From Streptomyces ruber (GTDB taxonomy: Bacteria > Actinomycetota > Actinomycetes > Streptomycetales > Streptomycetaceae), in contig NZ_BMQK01000001.1 in NCBI RefSeq assembly GCF_014648075.1, forward strand, positions 1-64,000: a stretch of DNA of 64,000 nucleotides. The letters are read 5' to 3'. The notes under the pieces were generated by a model. The model did not search any database and was not told where the DNA came from. It saw only the letters and a program-made list of their open reading frames with translations. Shown piece by piece: positions 43,476-52,644 of this stretch. The number at the start of each line of letters is the position of its first letter. The first letter of the stretch is position 1. Made by a program: the position numbers and the translations under genes.

Positions 43476-45440
43476 TCACCGGTCGAGCAGCAGTACCGCC
43501 ACGTCGTCCGTCAGCTCGCCGCCGTTGAGGTCGCGGGCCTCGTTCACGGCGGCCCGCAGCAGTTCCTCGCCGTGCAGTCCCCGGGCGAGCAGGCGGTGGA
43601 CCAGGTCGACCATGCCGTCCTGGCCGAGGCGGTCGCCGCTGTCGCCGACGTGGCCCTCGATCAGGCCGTCCGTGTAGAGCATCAGGCTCCAGGAGGCGCC
43701 CAGCGCGATCTGCGTACGCGGCCAGCGGGCGTCCGGCAGGAGGCCGAGGGCGGGGCCGTTGTCCTCGCTCGGCAGCAGTTCGGCCACGGGGACCGCGTCC
43801 TCCGGCCGGCCGCCGGGGCGGACGATCAGCGGGGCCGGATGACCGGCCAGACACAGACCCGCGCTGCGGCCGTCCGGTGTGATGTCGACCGTGCAGAGCG
43901 TCGCGAAGATCTCCTCGCTCTGCCGCTCGTGCTCCAGGACCTGCTGCAGGGTGGAGAGCAGCTCGTCCCCGCACAGCCCCGCGAACGTCAGCGCCCGCCA
44001 GGCGATGCGCAGCTCCACGCCGAGCGCGGCCTCGTCGGGCCCGTGCCCGCAGACGTCGCCGATCATGGCGTGCACGGTGCCGTCCGGGGTGCGGACGGTG
44101 TCGTAGAAGTCACCGCCGAGGAGGGCGCGGGAGCGGCCCGGGCGGTAGCGGGCGGCGAAGCGGAGCGGGGAGCCCTCCAGCAGCGGGGTGGGCAGCAGTC
44201 CGCGTTCCAGGCGGGCGTTCTCCTGGGCACGCAGCCTGGACTCGGTGAGCCGGCGCTCGGCCGTGTCGGAGCGTTTCCGCTCCACGGCGTAGCGGATCGC
44301 CCGGCTCAGCAGGCGGGCGTCCAGCTCGTCGCGGAAGAGGTAGTCCTGGGCGCCGACGCGCACCGCCTCGGCGCCGCGCTCGGCGTCACCGGACGCGGTG
44401 AGCGCGAGGACGGCGTGCCGGGGCGCGAGCCGCAGGACGTGCTTGAGCACGACCAGCTCGTCGGCGTCGGCGTCGGCGTCGGCGTCGGTGGGGGACGGCT
44501 GCGTACGGGCCGGGCCGGCGGACCGTTCCGCGCCCGGGGCCGGGGTGGGCAGCGCGAGGTCCAGGAGGATGCAGTGGACGTCGTCGGTGAGCAGCCGCTC
44601 CGCCTCGGTGAGGTTCCGGGCGGTCCGCACCTTGATCGGCTTGCCCGCGGAGTCGAGCAGCTCGGGCACGCTGAGCGGCCCCGAGGGGTCGTCCTCGATC
44701 AGCAGCACGGTGAGGTTGGTGCCGCTGTCGGCGGGAACGGCGCCCCGGGCACCCACGCCCGCCCCCGCGTCGGCCCCACGCGCACGTCCACCCGGCGGCC
44801 GCGCGGCGGTCCCGGACGGGGCACCCCCCGGGCTCCCGCCCTGCCCGTACGGGCTGCCGACCGGCCGTACGACCGGGCCGGCCGGGGCCCCGGCCGACCT
44901 CCCGTCCCGACCAGGACCGGCGGGATCGGCGGGATCGGCGGGATCGGCGGGATCGGCGGGATCGGCGGGATCGGCAGGGCCACCGTCCGGGGGCATGGGC
45001 TGCTCGGCCGGGTCACCGGGTGCGGTCGGGTTTTCGTCGGTACCGGTCGGGTTCTCGTCGGTACCGGTCGGGTTCTCGCCGGTACCGGCCGGGTTCCCGG
45101 CCGGGCCGTCGACACGCGTGGCAGGGGTCCCGCCGCGGGCGGCAGGGCTCCCGCCACGCGCCGCCGGGCCGTCGCCCGGGTCCCCGCCTCGTGCGTGCGG
45201 GGTGCCGACCGTATGCGCGGCTGATCCGGCCGGCACGCCGACCGGGCTGCCGGCGGGCCCGGCGGAGTGGTCGGTCAGGTCGCCGGGCCGTTCGGCCGGG
45301 CCGTCGCCCGGGGGTTCCGCGGGCGGGGCCGGCGGGGCTCCCGGTGGCTGTTCGGGCGGGGCGCCGGGTGTCGGTGCGGCGGGCGCCTGACCACTCTCCA
45401 CGGCCGGGATCGCCCTCTGCCGCGGTACGGGTACGGGCAT
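43476..45440 (-). CDS. Receiver domain-PP2C (SpoIIE) phosphatase
   Basis: A 654-aa cytoplasmic regulator. The first about 240 residues are disordered and repetitive (six DPA triplets, three NPTGTDE-like units). A receiver domain follows (LTVLLIEDD, phospho-Asp in CILLDLALP), with a DADADADADE insertion. The C-terminal part is a PP2C/SpoIIE phosphatase (LLGGDFYDTVRTPDG, MIGDVCGHGPDEAALG, LYTDGLIEG, DDVAVLLLD). Such proteins dephosphorylate anti-sigma-factor antagonists. Start is ATG 45440 with ggaaggaaccc-type ribosome site; GTG 45473 is possible. Confidence 0.88.
   Translation of the reverse strand: MPVPVPRQRAIPAVESGQAPAAPTPGAPPEQPPGAPPAPPAEPPGDGPAERPGDLTDHSAGPAGSPVGVPAGSAAHTVGTPHARGGDPGDGPAARGGSPAARGGTPATRVDGPAGNPAGTGENPTGTDENPTGTDENPTAPGDPAEQPMPPDGGPADPADPADPADPADPADPAGPGRDGRSAGAPAGPVVRPVGSPYGQGGSPGGAPSGTAARPPGGRARGADAGAGVGARGAVPADSGTNLTVLLIEDDPSGPLSVPELLDSAGKPIKVRTARNLTEAERLLTDDVHCILLDLALPTPAPGAERSAGPARTQPSPTDADADADADELVVLKHVLRLAPRHAVLALTASGDAERGAEAVRVGAQDYLFRDELDARLLSRAIRYAVERKRSDTAERRLTESRLRAQENARLERGLLPTPLLEGSPLRFAARYRPGRSRALLGGDFYDTVRTPDGTVHAMIGDVCGHGPDEAALGVELRIAWRALTFAGLCGDELLSTLQQVLEHERQSEEIFATLCTVDITPDGRSAGLCLAGHPAPLIVRPGGRPEDAVPVAELLPSEDNGPALGLLPDARWPRTQIALGASWSLMLYTDGLIEGHVGDSGDRLGQDGMVDLVHRLLARGLHGEELLRAAVNEARDLNGGELTDDVAVLLLDR
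44921..44974. repeat. 9-bp tandem repeat in coding sequence
   Basis: Six exact copies of cgggatcgg, coding for the DPA tripeptide array in the N-terminus of the PP2C protein. Confidence 0.9.
45030..45092. repeat. 21-bp tandem repeat in coding sequence
   Basis: Three 21-bp units (gttctcgtcggtaccggtcgg with 1-3 changes) coding for ENPTGTD-type heptads in the same N-terminus. In frame, so length can change without frameshift. Confidence 0.85.
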
Positions 45441-45847
45441 CGTCTTGGGTTCCTTCCCTCCCCCCGAGGGCACGGTGGGCCGAAGGACGTCGATCCACCG
45501 ACGGGGACCATAGCGTCAGGCGGCGCCGCCGCGGAACGACCCGCGGCGAGCCGACTGGCATTCGGCCACCGGCATATGCCGCAAGCCAGCACGCACTTGG
45601 ACACGGCCCGGAGAGGCGAGGGATGAGGAATGTCACGCGCCCGGGCGCCCGGCGGCGCGCGAGGGCGTGCCGGGCGTCACGTGGGGCGGGTCACGTGTGA
45701 CTGTCGTTGATTCGGGATGAGTGAGAGGCGTCTGTGAACGCCCCGCTCGGGAGGGAGCGGCCGGGGCGAGGGCTGCCCGCCTCCCCCGGCGCCGTACTCC
45801 GTCGCGCCCCCGGCGTACGCGGCGTGCGCGGTGTGTCGATGGCCGGT

Positions 45848-46978
45848 TCACGCGTCCGGCCGTACGACCCCCAGTATCGGCATGGAGCCCGCCCCCGCGG
45901 TCGTCACCGACCGCCCCGGACGCGGGGCGTGGACGATCGTGCCGTCGCCCACGTACAGGGCCACGTGGCTCGCGTCCTTGTTGTAGACGATCAGGTCGCC
46001 GGGGCGTATGTCCGCGATGTCGACGCGCTCCAGCTGCTTCCACTGCTGCTGCGAGGTGCGCGGGATGGCCACACCGGCGGCGGCCCAGGCCTGGGAGGTC
46101 AGACCGGAGCAGTCGTACGTCGCCGGCCCCTCGGCCCCCCACTCGTACATCTTGCCGATCTGCTCCGTCGCGTACTCGACCGCCTTCATGCCCGGTGCCG
46201 TGGCCGTGCCGGTCCCGTCGTCCAGCACGCCGGAGCGCAGCCACGCGGCCTGCGCCTTGCGGGCGGCCGCCTCCTCCAGCTGCTTCAGCCGCTCCTTCTC
46301 CTCCTTCGCCAGCCGGGACTCCAGCTTCTCGGCCGCGGTGATCTGTTTCTCGATCTCCTTCTGGGCCTCTGCCTTCGCCCTGCGGTCGGCCTCCAGCTCC
46401 TTCTGCTGCACGGAGGCGTCCTTCGCGTACTGCTCCAGGTCCTCCTGCGCACGTTCCTGCTCGACGAGCAGACCCTCCGAGGCGTGCTGCCCCTGGCGGA
46501 CGCGCCCGGCGCTGTCCAGGAACTCCTGCGGGTTCTCGCTCAGCCAGAGCCGCACCTCGGGCGGGAGCCCCGTACCGCGGTACTGGGCCCGGGCCGCGGC
46601 ACCCATGAGGTCCTTCAGCCGGTCCAGTTCCGCCCTGCCCCGGACGATCTCGCGGTTCAGCTCCGCCACCTCGGCGGACTGCTCCTCGGCCTTCTCCGCG
46701 GCGGCGTTGTACGCGTCCGTGGCCACCGCCGCCGCGTGGTACAGGGCGTCCAACTGCCGCCGGACGGCCTCCAGTTCCTCGTCGTCGACGGTCACCGGGC
46801 CGGTCGGGTCCGCGGTGCCCGTGGCGCCCGCGGTGTCCCTGGGGGACGACGCGCCGGGGGCGGGGACCGGCTGAGGTTTGGCCTGGCTCGCGTACGCGAT
46901 GCCCGGTGCGCCCAGCACGGTCACCGCGCAGACCAGGGCCACGGCCGCCGTGGTCGCGTTCCGCTTGCGGGTTCCCAT
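45848..46978 (-). CDS. NlpC/P60 peptidoglycan endopeptidase
   Basis: A 376-aa secreted cell-wall hydrolase. A signal peptide (about 1-32: AVALVCAVTVLGAPGIAYA) is followed by a long coiled coil (about 65-245) of the CwlO/RipA kind and a C-terminal NlpC/P60 domain with catalytic Cys in TYDCSGLTSQAW and His in DASHVALYVGDG. The coiled coil probably controls activity or recruits the enzyme to a division or elongation complex. Expected to cleave D-Glu-diaminopimelate bonds. Confidence 0.93.
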   Translation of the reverse strand: MGTRKRNATTAAVALVCAVTVLGAPGIAYASQAKPQPVPAPGASSPRDTAGATGTADPTGPVTVDDEELEAVRRQLDALYHAAAVATDAYNAAAEKAEEQSAEVAELNREIVRGRAELDRLKDLMGAAARAQYRGTGLPPEVRLWLSENPQEFLDSAGRVRQGQHASEGLLVEQERAQEDLEQYAKDASVQQKELEADRRAKAEAQKEIEKQITAAEKLESRLAKEEKERLKQLEEAAARKAQAAWLRSGVLDDGTGTATAPGMKAVEYATEQIGKMYEWGAEGPATYDCSGLTSQAWAAAGVAIPRTSQQQWKQLERVDIADIRPGDLIVYNKDASHVALYVGDGTIVHAPRPGRSVTTAGAGSMPILGVVRPDA

Positions 46979-47253
46979 CCCCTTGCCCCCAACCTGCCAA
47001 CTGGCGACGCGTCAGATTAACTCTCGGTAACTTGTGAACGTGCGAGGAAGCGTGTCACGCCGCCGCGCCGTACGACAGAGGGGTACGGGAACTCTGCCCG
47101 CCCTTCCCCTCCCGACAGCCCGCAGGACGCCCCCGGTTGTCCCGGACGTCTTCCCCGGCTTCCCCCGGAGCTCTTTCCGCCGATGTGACGCGTGACTCCG
47201 GGGCGGCGTTCCCCGCGGGCGCACCCGGAGGGGGCCCGAGGCCCGGAACGGGC

Positions 47254-48108
47254 TCATCCGCGCGGCGCCAACGCCTCCCACGCCACGGTGACCTCGCCCT
47301 GGCGCCAGCGTGCGCCCCCGTCGAGGACCGGCCAGTCGGCGGTCAGGTCCCGTACCGCCCGGATCCACCGCTGGCGTGCCCCGTACGAGGCGTACGGGGC
47401 GGCGGCCGCCCAGGCGCGGTCGAAGTCGCGGAGGAAGGCGTGTACCGGCTCGCCTGGGACGTTGCGGTGGATGAGCGCCTTCGGCAGGCGTTCGGCGAGG
47501 TCGGAGGGGCGGTCCAGGGAGCCGAGCCGGGTGGCGAAGGTGACCGTGCGGGGGCCCTCCGGGCCGAGCGCGACCCAGACGTGCCGGCGGCCTATCTCGT
47601 CGCAGGTGCCCTCCACGAGCAGTCCGCCCCGGGAACGCCCGGCCGCCGGGGCGAGCCGGGCGCACAGCCGCTCCCAGACCGCGGCCACCTCGTCCTCGTC
47701 GTACTGGCGCAGCACGTTGGCCGCCCGGATCAGCGTCGGCCGGCCCGCCACCGGCACCTCGAAACCGCCGTGCCGGAAGACCAGGCCCTCCCGCTCGTAC
47801 GGCAGCGCCGCAGCGACCCGGGCGGGCTCTATCTCGACGCCGACGACGCGGGTCCGGGGCGCGACCGTGCGCAGCCGCAGGAGCAGTTCGACCGGGGTCC
47901 AGGGAGCCGCCCCGTACCCGAGGTCGACGGCCAGCGGGTCGGCGGCGCGGCGCAGTTCGGCGCCGTGCACCGCCGCGATCCAGCGGTCCATGCGGCGCAG
48001 CCGGTTGGGGTTCGTGGTCCCGCGCGTCACCGTGCCCACGACAGGGGTCCCCCGGCCCGGACCCGAGCGGAGCCGGGAGTGGGGGAGGGACGCTGCGCGG
48101 CTTGCCAT
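47254..48108 (-). CDS. Class I SAM-dependent methyltransferase-like protein
   Basis: A 284-aa protein with a methyltransferase motif I (LAVDLGYGAAPWTPVELLLRL), acidic residue at the end of strand 2 (VVGVEIEPARV), and a motif resembling IRAANVLRQYDEDEVAAVWERL. Target unknown. The frame is open upstream; I use the ATG of MASRAASL. Divergent from mshA. Confidence 0.8.
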   Translation of the reverse strand: MASRAASLPHSRLRSGPGRGTPVVGTVTRGTTNPNRLRRMDRWIAAVHGAELRRAADPLAVDLGYGAAPWTPVELLLRLRTVAPRTRVVGVEIEPARVAAALPYEREGLVFRHGGFEVPVAGRPTLIRAANVLRQYDEDEVAAVWERLCARLAPAAGRSRGGLLVEGTCDEIGRRHVWVALGPEGPRTVTFATRLGSLDRPSDLAERLPKALIHRNVPGEPVHAFLRDFDRAWAAAAPYASYGARQRWIRAVRDLTADWPVLDGGARWRQGEVTVAWEALAPRG

Positions 48109-48459
48109 GCCTACGAGGGTAGGCGGCGGCCCGCGGCCCCCGTGCCGGGGCGGCGGCGGCCTGGCGCCCGGTGGCCGGGGTAGACGGTGATCCGTGACGG
48201 CCGCGACCACTCGTACGGATCCCGCGGACACCCCTGCGGACAACCGCTGCGGACACCCCCGCGAACACCCCCGAAGTCGAACTATTGAGCGATCTCCGTA
48301 ATAATTCAGCAAAGTGGAAATGGAGCGGACCGTTCCGGTGTTCCCCCTCCTCGGAGGGGACCGTGCGCCCTCCGACCGGCACGCCCGCCTTCAGCGCCCG
48401 CACCAGGACGCAAAATGTCCACAGAGGACGCAAGGCGCCCGTACAAGGAGGAACGCCAC

Positions 48460-49806
48460 GTGAGCCAGTACGTCAGCAGGCTCGGGCGTCGCTCTCCGGC
48501 GGCGTCCCCGCGGCTCCGGCTGCCGTCCCGCAGGCCCCGCCGCGTCGCCATGCTCTCCGTGCACACCTCGCCGCTGCACCAGCCCGGCACGGGCGACGCC
48601 GGCGGCATGAACGTCTACATGGTGGAACTCGCCCAGCGTCTCGCCGCGATCGACATCGAGGTCGAGATCTTCACCAGGGCCACCACGGCGGCCCTCCCGC
48701 CGTCCGTCGAACTAGCCCCCGGCGTCCTCGTCCGGCACGTCGACGCGGGCCCGTACGAGGGCCTGGCGAAGGAGGACCTGCCCGCCCAGCTCTGCGCCTT
48801 CACACACGGCGTGATGCAGGCGTGGGCGGGCCACCGCCCCGGCTACTACGACCTGGTCCACTCGCACTACTGGCTGTCGGGCCACGTCGGCTGGCTCGCC
48901 GCCGAACGCTGGGGCGCCCCGCTCGTCCACGCCATGCACACCATGGCCAAGGTGAAGAACGCCTCGCTCGCCGAGGGCGACACCCCCGAGCCGGCCGCCC
49001 GCGTCATCGGGGAGACGCAGATCGTGCGCGCGGCCGACCGCCTCATCGCCAACACCGCCGAGGAGGCCGCCGACCTGGTGCGCCACTACGAGGCGGAACC
49101 CGCCAAGGTCGCCGTGGTCCACCCCGGCGTCAACCTCGACCGCTTCCGCCCCGCGGACGGCCGCGCCGCCGCCCGCGCCCGCCTCGGCCTCCCGCAGGAC
49201 GCGCTGATCCCCCTCTTCGCGGGCCGCATACAGCCCCTCAAGGCCCCCGACATCCTCCTCCGCGCGGTCGCCGTACTCCTCGGCGAACGCCCGGAACTGC
49301 GGTCGAGGATCCTCGTCCCGGTCGTGGGCGGCCCCAGCGGCACCGGCCTCGCCAAGCCCGAGGGCCTGCAGAAGCTCGCCGCCCGGCTCGGCATCGCCGA
49401 TGTCGTCCGCTTCCGGCCGCCCGTACGGCAGGACGAGCTCGCGGACTGGTTCCGGGCCGCGTCCGTCCTGGTCATGCCGTCCTACAGCGAGTCCTTCGGA
49501 CTGGTCGCCATCGAGGCGCAGGCGGCCGGTACGCCGGTGCTCGCGGCCTCGGTCGGCGGCCTCCCCGTCGCCGTGCGCGACCAGAAGACCGGTTTCCTCG
49601 TCGACGGACACGATCCCGTGCGCTACGCGCGCGTGCTGCGCCGTTTCGCCGACCACCCGGAGCTGGCCGGCAGCATGGGCGCGGCGGCGGCCCGGCACGC
49701 CCGGTCCTTCGGCTGGGACGCCTCCGCCGAGGCCACGGCGGACGTCTACGCGGAGGCCGTCCAGTCCCACCGCCGCAGGCGCCGCGCGGGCGCCCACCGG
49801 GGCTGA
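48460..49806 (+). CDS. mshA: MshA, D-inositol-3-phosphate glycosyltransferase
   Basis: First enzyme of mycothiol biosynthesis, joining UDP-GlcNAc to inositol 3-phosphate. The 448-aa GT4 protein shows [27 protein letters not shown] near residue 33, [36 protein letters not shown] and the E-x7-E donor region [19 protein letters not shown] chose GTG 48460 because of a perfect aaggagg 8 nt upstream; an ATG 15 codons earlier lacks one. An AT-rich island at about 48278-48325 is the probable promoter zone. Confidence 0.94.
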   Translation: MSQYVSRLGRRSPAASPRLRLPSRRPRRVAMLSVHTSPLHQPGTGDAGGMNVYMVELAQRLAAIDIEVEIFTRATTAALPPSVELAPGVLVRHVDAGPYEGLAKEDLPAQLCAFTHGVMQAWAGHRPGYYDLVHSHYWLSGHVGWLAAERWGAPLVHAMHTMAKVKNASLAEGDTPEPAARVIGETQIVRAADRLIANTAEEAADLVRHYEAEPAKVAVVHPGVNLDRFRPADGRAAARARLGLPQDALIPLFAGRIQPLKAPDILLRAVAVLLGERPELRSRILVPVVGGPSGTGLAKPEGLQKLAARLGIADVVRFRPPVRQDELADWFRAASVLVMPSYSESFGLVAIEAQAAGTPVLAASVGGLPVAVRDQKTGFLVDGHDPVRYARVLRRFADHPELAGSMGAAAARHARSFGWDASAEATADVYAEAVQSHRRRRRAGAHRG

Positions 49807-49838
49807 TCCGGCCGGAACGGCTGACGTACGCTCCCTGC

Positions 49839-50333
49839 ATGGCTGACGCAGCGTCGATCATCGAGCGGTTCCTCACCGAGGCGGACCTCGAATGGGAGAA
49901 CCCCGCCCCCGGCTCCTACGCCGTGAAGCTCCCCGGCACCCGGAAACTCTCGACGACCGTCTCCCTCATCGCGGGCAGGCACTCGCTCTCCGTGAACGCC
50001 TTCGTGATCCGGCACCCGGACGAGAACGAGGAGGGCGTGCACCGCTGGCTGCTGGAGCGCAACCTCAGGCTGTACGGCGTCGGTTACGCGGTCGACCCGC
50101 TCGGCGACGTGTACGTGGTGGCGAAACTCCCCCTGTCCGCCGTCACCCCGGAGGAGATCGACCGCCTGCTCGGCTCCGTACTGGAGGCGGCCGACGGCGC
50201 CTTCAACACCCTCCTGGAACTCGGCTTCGCGTCCGCGATCCGCAAGGAGTACGCGTGGCGGGTGTCCCGCGGGGAGTCGACGCGCAACCTGGAGGCGTTC
50301 GCCCACCTGACGCGCCCCGCCGCGGACGACTGA
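49839..50333 (+). CDS. YbjN domain protein
   Basis: A 164-aa soluble protein of the YbjN/type III secretion chaperone-like fold (ASIIERFLTEADLEWENPAPGSYAVKLPGTRKLSTTVSLIAGRHSLSVNAFVIR, HRWLLERNLRLYGVGYAVDPLGDVYVVAKLPL). It follows mshA by 32 bp and keeps that position in Streptomyces as far as I recall. Role unknown. Confidence 0.88.
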   Translation: MADAASIIERFLTEADLEWENPAPGSYAVKLPGTRKLSTTVSLIAGRHSLSVNAFVIRHPDENEEGVHRWLLERNLRLYGVGYAVDPLGDVYVVAKLPLSAVTPEEIDRLLGSVLEAADGAFNTLLELGFASAIRKEYAWRVSRGESTRNLEAFAHLTRPAADD

Positions 50334-50335
50334 AA

Positions 50336-51169
50336 TCACCGGACGGCGGCGGTCCGCGCGTACCGCCCGGGCGGCACCCCCACCAACCGCTTGAAGTGCC
50401 GGGTGAGGTGGGCCTGGTCGTAGAAGCCGGTCGCGGCGGCCACCTCGCCCGGCGGCACCCCGTCGAGCAGCAGCCGCCGGGCGCGGTCGACCCGCCGTGA
50501 CGTCAGGTACTGGTGCGGCGCGATCCCGAAGGCGGCGCCGAAGGCCCGTACGAGGTGCGCGGGGTGCGCGTGCACGAGCGCGGCGGCCTCTTGCAGGGTC
50601 ACGCCCTGTGTGACGCGCTCGTCGAGCAGCTCACGGAGCCGTCCGGCCAGCGGGCGGCCGCCGGACGGCGTACCCGGTGAAGCACCGCCGTGGTCACGGG
50701 GCCGCAGATGCCCCCGCAGCCGTTCCCCGACGAGCGCCAGCCGGCTCTCCGCCTCGAACGCGTCCCCGGGGTGCGCGAGCGCTGCGTGCAGCTGCCCCAC
50801 CCGCCGCCGCAGCAGCGGATCGCGCAGGTCGGGCCCGTCGACCGCCGCCCCGACGAGACCGGCGTCGAGCACGGTGGAGTCCAGGTACAGCACCCGCTTA
50901 CGGAACCCCGCCTCCGTGACCGGCGACCCGTTGTGCGGCACGTGCGGCGGCAGCAGCGACACCGTGCCGTACGGGGTGCCGTGCTCGTGCCGGTCCAGGT
51001 CGTACCGCACGGCACCGTCGTCGACGATGAGCAGGGTCCAGGCGTCGTGCACGTGCATGGGGTACGCGTACGCGGTGTAGTGCGCGTGGAAGACCTCGAC
51101 GACGCCCGGGACGCGGGGGCGCCAGGCGGTGACGTCGCGGATCTCCTTGCGACCCTGAGGCACACGCAT
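50336..51169 (-). CDS. AraC family transcriptional regulator
   Basis: A 277-aa regulator with an N-terminal cupin-like sensor (VEVFHAHYTAYAYPMHVHDAWTLLIVDDG) and a C-terminal double helix-turn-helix (GVTLQEAAALVHAHPAHLVRAFGAAFGIAPHQYLTSRRVDRARRLLLDG, then GEVAAATGFYDQAHLTRHFKRLVGVPPGRY). Divergent from DUF2000 with a 49-bp gap, so it probably controls that gene. Confidence 0.93.
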   Translation of the reverse strand: MRVPQGRKEIRDVTAWRPRVPGVVEVFHAHYTAYAYPMHVHDAWTLLIVDDGAVRYDLDRHEHGTPYGTVSLLPPHVPHNGSPVTEAGFRKRVLYLDSTVLDAGLVGAAVDGPDLRDPLLRRRVGQLHAALAHPGDAFEAESRLALVGERLRGHLRPRDHGGASPGTPSGGRPLAGRLRELLDERVTQGVTLQEAAALVHAHPAHLVRAFGAAFGIAPHQYLTSRRVDRARRLLLDGVPPGEVAAATGFYDQAHLTRHFKRLVGVPPGRYARTAAVR

Positions 51170-51218
51170 GCGAAAAACGTACAAGACCCCCGCGCGGGGC
51201 GACCGGCAGTCTCGAGGC

Positions 51219-51668
51219 ATGAGCACGACGACGCCCCCCGACAGCGCCCCTGCCCCCGTCCGCTTCGACACCAAGATCGCGGTCCTGCTGCGGGACGACC
51301 TGGAGACCTGGCAGCGCCTCAACGTGACCGCCTTCCTGGTGAGCGGCCTCGGCCCGCAGCTCCCGGAGGTGATCGGCGAACCGTACGAGGACGCGGACGG
51401 CGTGGCCTACCTGCCGATGTTCCGCCAGCCGGTCCTCGTCTTCCAGGGCACCAAGGAGACGCTGCGGACCGCCCACGCGCGCGTACTGTCCCGCGCCCTC
51501 CCGCGCGCGGTGTTCACGTCGGACCTCTTCACCACGGGCCACGACGCCGACAACCGCGCGGCGGTACGCGCTGTACGGACGAACGACCTGGACCTGGTGG
51601 GTCTGTCGGTGTACGGCCCGCGCAACGCGGTGGACAAGGTGCTGAAGGGGGCGCGGATGCATCCGTGA
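51219..51668 (+). CDS. DUF2000 family protein
   Basis: A 149-aa protein (VRFDTKIAVLLRDDLETWQRLNVTAFLVSGLG, YLPMFRQPVLVF, FTSDLFTTGHDADNRAAVRAV) of the DUF2000 family, which is often beside AraC regulators as here. ATG 51219 chosen; the frame is open to 51168. Biochemical function unknown. Confidence 0.88.
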   Translation: MSTTTPPDSAPAPVRFDTKIAVLLRDDLETWQRLNVTAFLVSGLGPQLPEVIGEPYEDADGVAYLPMFRQPVLVFQGTKETLRTAHARVLSRALPRAVFTSDLFTTGHDADNRAAVRAVRTNDLDLVGLSVYGPRNAVDKVLKGARMHP

Positions 51669-51799
51669 ACCTTCCGCTGCGCTGCGCGGAGAGGGGGCAC
51701 GGACGCACCCGTGACTTCTGCTGCGCGCTGCGCGCCGCGCGGAAGCCGCGGAGAAGTCGGCGGGGCGGCTGCGAGCGACACCGCAGCCGCCCCGCCCGG

Positions 51800-52168
51800 T
51801 CATTCCCCGCCGCCCGTCCGGGCCCCGCGGCTCTCCGCGATGCGCAGACTGTCCCGCAGGGCTTCGGTCAGCCGGGCGGTCAGGTAGCGCAGCTCGGGCA
51901 TCCCGATCTCCGCGTTCCTCTCCAGCAGAGCCTCGGAGTGCCCGATGAGCCGGTGCCCCATCTCGATCTGCGTGACCTCGACCGCGTCGGCCCTGCGGGA
52001 GAGGTGACCGCCGTGCCCGTCGGTGAGGAGGTAGGCCGGCTTGCCCTCGGCCGACGCCCACGGCAGAAGCCGAACGACGGTCCCGGCCCGGGACTCACGC
52101 GCCTCACGCGCCTCGCATTCCTGGCACCTCTCGCAGCTCTTGCACCTCTCACACCTCTCGCACCTCAT
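51800..52168 (-). CDS. Hypothetical protein, module gene B, copy 2, with CxxC array
   Basis: A 122-aa homologue of the protein at 11977-12264 (shared RLLPW, EGKP, YL..DG, LSR.AD.VE..Q, RI..SRG), function unknown. Unlike copy 1 it has a cysteine-rich N-terminal extension, MRCERCERCKSCERCQEC, six Cys at exactly three-residue spacing, then EAREARESR. The array is encoded by near-repeats of a 9-base unit. It could bind metal or be a neutral expansion. The ATG overlaps the module gene A stop (ATGA). Confidence 0.75.
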   Translation of the reverse strand: MRCERCERCKSCERCQECEAREARESRAGTVVRLLPWASAEGKPAYLLTDGHGGHLSRRADAVEVTQIEMGHRLIGHSEALLERNAEIGMPELRYLTARLTEALRDSLRIAESRGARTGGGE

Positions 52169-52503
52169 ACGGTCACCTCCACACCGTGGATGCGCCGGGG
52201 GCCCACGTCGACCCCGTACGTGGCGAGCCAGAGGGCGCGGCGGCGGTGGCGTTGCTGTCGGCGGAGTTGCTTGTGGTGGGCGAGTTCGGCGGGCGTGAGG
52301 AGATAGGGGCGGACGAGGGGAGATGCTTCGCCGGGGAGGAGATACGGCGGGGGAGAGACCGGTGGGCGCGGGGGAGTGGTCCGAATGGCCTCCCCGCGTA
52401 CGCATGGAGGAGCCGACGCCCTCGGCGCTGCCCTGTGCCGGCCCCGCGACGGCAGCAGCAGCCTCAGCAGCCAGATGAGAGGGAGAACGATAAAGTCCGG
52501 CAT
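52165..52503 (-). CDS. Hypothetical protein, module gene A, copy 2
   Basis: A 112-aa homologue of 12261-12584. One N-terminal hydrophobic helix (FIVLPLIWLLRLLLPSRG), a Pro-rich linker, and a conserved basic C-terminus (SPLVRPYLLTPAELAHHKQLRRQ ... WLATYGVDVGPRRIHGVEV). Coupled to module gene B by ATGA and divergent from an XRE regulator 141 bp away, exactly as in copy 1. Function unknown; membrane attachment is likely. Confidence 0.75.
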   Translation of the reverse strand: MPDFIVLPLIWLLRLLLPSRGRHRAAPRASAPPCVRGEAIRTTPPRPPVSPPPYLLPGEASPLVRPYLLTPAELAHHKQLRRQQRHRRRALWLATYGVDVGPRRIHGVEVTV

Positions 52504-52618
52504 GTCTACCTGCTTCCTTCAGGTGGGCCATGCCCCCGGGCCGCATGCGACGCGGTCGCGGGGGTCCGTTGCGTGTCAACCATCGGGTGATTGCCCGCTC
52601 GTTCCCATCCCGGAGCGC

Positions 52619-52635
52619 TATAGGGCCGCCCTATA
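52619..52635. promoter_or_regulatory. Palindrome overlapping probable -10 of XRE gene
   Basis: TATAGGG-CCG-CCCTATA, perfect 7-bp arms. The right arm runs into TATATT (52632-52637), placed 7 nt before the ATG at 52645, so the transcript may be leaderless and blocked by a bound regulator. Confidence 0.6.
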
Positions 52636-52644
52636 TTGCGCGAC

